DNA of 64,000 bases from Sphingobacteriales bacterium 50-39 (GTDB lineage: Bacteria > Bacteroidota > Bacteroidia > Chitinophagales > Chitinophagaceae): assembly GCA_001898505.1 (NCBI GenBank), contig MKTZ01000027.1, positions 1 to 64,000 on the forward strand, given 5' to 3'. A program made the position numbers and the translations under genes. Position 1 is the first letter of the stretch, and every line of letters begins with the position of its first letter. This document shows positions 62,456 to 64,000 of the stretch, in pieces. The notes beneath the pieces were generated by a model that was given only the letters and a program-made list of their open reading frames with translations, searched no databases and was not told the origin of the DNA.

Positions 62456-64000
62456 TCATTCCGACCGAAGGGTTTTCACAGGATTAGCGAGCGCTGCTTT
62501 GAGGGCCTGGAAAGAGACCGTAAGCAGCGCAATAAGGAGCGCGCCGGCTCCCGCGGCGGCGAAGACCCACCAGTGGAGGGGAGTGCGGTAGGAATAGGAG
62601 GCCAGCCAGCTATTCATTGCCCACCATGCGAGGGGGAAGGCGATGAGACAGGAGAGACCCACCAGCTGGAGGAATTCGCGGGAGAGAAGACTGGCGAGAC
62701 CATGGATGGAAGCGCCCAGGACCTTGCGGATACCGAGCTCTTTTGTGCGCTGTTCGGCGGTGTAGGCGGCGAGGCCGAAGAGTCCGAGACAGGAGATGGA
62801 AATAGCAAGAATTGCGAAGAGGCTGGCGAGCTGGCCGATGCGTGTCTCATCAGTGAATTGTTGGTTGTATTGATCGTCGGCGAATTTGACCTCGACGGGG
62901 TAGCCGGGGTTGTCGGCCTTTATGACGGCCGTGATCTTTGCAATGGCGGTGGAGGGGGGCGTGCCGGGCTTCAGGCGCATCTCGAGGCTATGACAATAAT
63001 TGAGAAATTCAGGATTGCAGGCAATGAACATCGGTGCGGGCTTGCCATACATGTCGTTAAAAACAAAGTTATTAACGACACCGATGATGGTTAGGGGGAT
63101 ACGGTTTTGACCGTCGTTCCTGATGATGCGATTGCCGGGTTTGCCGGCCTTGCCCATAAGAGCCGCGAGGCTCTCGTTTATGATCACCGAGCTGCTGTCT
63201 ACTTTTGCGTCTGGGTGGAAGTCGTGGCCTTCCTTTATCTTCAGTCCCATCGCCGCGATATAGCTGGGTGAGACGAACTCCTGGTTGATGAACTCCTTAC
63301 TGTTGAGGTCGTCCCCCTCCCAAGTGATATGCTGATTATCCGTTCCGCTCCAGCTATTGAGGGGCGGGCTGAAGCTGAGAGCAACATGGTCCAATACGCC
63401 GGTGGCCATCAAATGGTCACGGATGGCATCATAGTGTTCGGCCATCTTTCCTTGAACGTCGAGATAGAGCAGGTCCTTCTGCTCGAATCCTAAGTCCCGG
63501 TCTTTTATATGCTGTACCTGCTGATAAATAACAATGGTGCAAATGATGAGGGTTACGGAAATAACGAATTGCGTTGTGACAAGCCCTTTGCGGATGAAGC
63601 CTGCACTGCCTCTCGCCCGGATCTTCAACCCCTTCAGCACCGTTACGGGATTAAACGAGGAGAGATAAAAGGCCGGGTAGCTGCCCGACAAAAGGCCACA
63701 GCCAATACCAATGGTCAGCAAGCCAATGAGATGGACAGGGGGCAAATGAAACGAGAGCTCCTTGTTCACAAGACCGTTGAACGCCGGCAGGGTAATATAT
63801 ACGAGCAATACAGCCAATAGGACTGAAAGGAAAGAGAGCATCAGGGATTCGGAGATGAACCTGCCGATGAGTGACTGTCTCAGGGCGCCAAGGGTCTTGC
63901 GGACACCGACCTCTCTTGCGCGCTGTCCGGCGCGTGCCGTAGCCAGATTCATGAAATTGATACACGCGATGAGCAGAATGATCGAAGCGATGAGCGAAAA
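62456..64000 (-). CDS. FtsX/MacB-type ABC transporter permease, N-terminus beyond the window
   Basis: The frame is open to the right edge (more than 510 residues visible). It contains two FtsX-type membrane domains (ESLMLSFLSVLLAVLLVYIT in the first, and AEQRTKELGIRKVLGASIHG with REFLQLVGLSCLIAFPLAWW in the second) and a MacB-type periplasmic domain between them. Reading continues past the ATG at 63952 as FSLIASIILLIACINF, so the true start is right of the window. It is probably part of an antimicrobial or lipoprotein efflux/export system; the ATPase is not in view. Confidence 0.9.
   Translation of the reverse strand, partial: FSLIASIILLIACINFMNLATARAGQRAREVGVRKTLGALRQSLIGRFISESLMLSFLSVLLAVLLVYITLPAFNGLVNKELSFHLPPVHLIGLLTIGIGCGLLSGSYPAFYLSSFNPVTVLKGLKIRARGSAGFIRKGLVTTQFVISVTLIICTIVIYQQVQHIKDRDLGFEQKDLLYLDVQGKMAEHYDAIRDHLMATGVLDHVALSFSPPLNSWSGTDNQHITWEGDDLNSKEFINQEFVSPSYIAAMGLKIKEGHDFHPDAKVDSSSVIINESLAALMGKAGKPGNRIIRNDGQNRIPLTIIGVVNNFVFNDMYGKPAPMFIACNPEFLNYCHSLEMRLKPGTPPSTAIAKITAVIKADNPGYPVEVKFADDQYNQQFTDETRIGQLASLFAILAISISCLGLFGLAAYTAEQRTKELGIRKVLGASIHGLASLLSREFLQLVGLSCLIAFPLAWWAMNSWLASYSYRTPLHWWVFAAAGAGALLIALLTVSFQALKAALANPVKTLRSE

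Noticed and set aside
1-64000. CRISPR arrays or insertion sequences
   Set aside because: No regularly spaced repeats and no transposase-like frame were found anywhere in the window.

Overview
The window comes from a member of the Bacteroidota, most likely a Chitinophagaceae-like soil bacterium. It carries a SusD C-terminus, Bacteroidetes-type conjugation genes (TraE to TraN and RteC), exported proteins with signal peptides ending in ..AQ, LytTR two-component pairs, a TonB-type carboxypeptidase-regulatory/plug/barrel protein and a TAnnTTTG promoter box. No rRNA, complete tRNA, CRISPR array or recognisable insertion sequence was seen.

Layout. (1) 1-2963: the end of a SusD-like lipoprotein gene, a seven-TM-like hybrid kinase with receiver and LuxR output, and a GNAT acetyltransferase. 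(2) 3534-27709: a conjugative-element transfer block read on the + strand. It holds RteC, TraE, a giant methylase-helicase, TraF, TraG (VirB4-type ATPase), three tandem TraI-like proteins, TraJ, TraK, TraL, TraM, TraN and unnamed element genes. It ends in small regulators, including an orphan RNA-polymerase alpha-CTD-like protein. No relaxase, coupling protein or TraQ-type lysozyme is visible here. (3) 27894-33044: a cargo cassette of four exported proteins (two paralogous transglutaminase-like proteins around an RHS-core/JAB-like protein and a small secreted protein), then two minus-strand genes. (4) 33284-44199: a second, compact island flanked by a 23-nt imperfect direct repeat that looks like a tRNA-Ser 3' end. 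It carries a tyrosine recombinase, an XRE regulator with a clear operator, a two-TM membrane protein, a PIN-GNAT-PUA protein, an ASCH protein, and a complete type I restriction-modification system (hsdR-hsdM-hsdS).

(5) 44261-64000: ordinary chromosome-like sequence. It has a LytTR/LytS pair, DinB, an unusual PepD dipeptidase fused to an outer-membrane barrel, then RidA, an Asp/Glu racemase and a ketopantoate-reductase-like gene. After these come two gene remnants (an NTF2-like pseudogene and a LytTR regulator fragment), DUF1801, a flavin oxidoreductase, a NarL/TPR-kinase pair, an IPT/TIG lipoprotein, an acetyltransferase, an AraC regulator, a hydroxylaminobenzene-mutase-like protein and an FtsX/MacB permease that runs off the right edge.

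How it works together. The transfer block should build a Bacteroidetes-type IV secretion channel, with RteC as a probable excision/transfer regulator. The second island looks like a defence island: DNA restriction beside a candidate RNA-acting PIN/ASCH module. The most unusual items are the peptidase-barrel fusion, the exported RHS/transglutaminase cassette, the PIN-GNAT-PUA plus ASCH pair, and the alpha-CTD-like protein.
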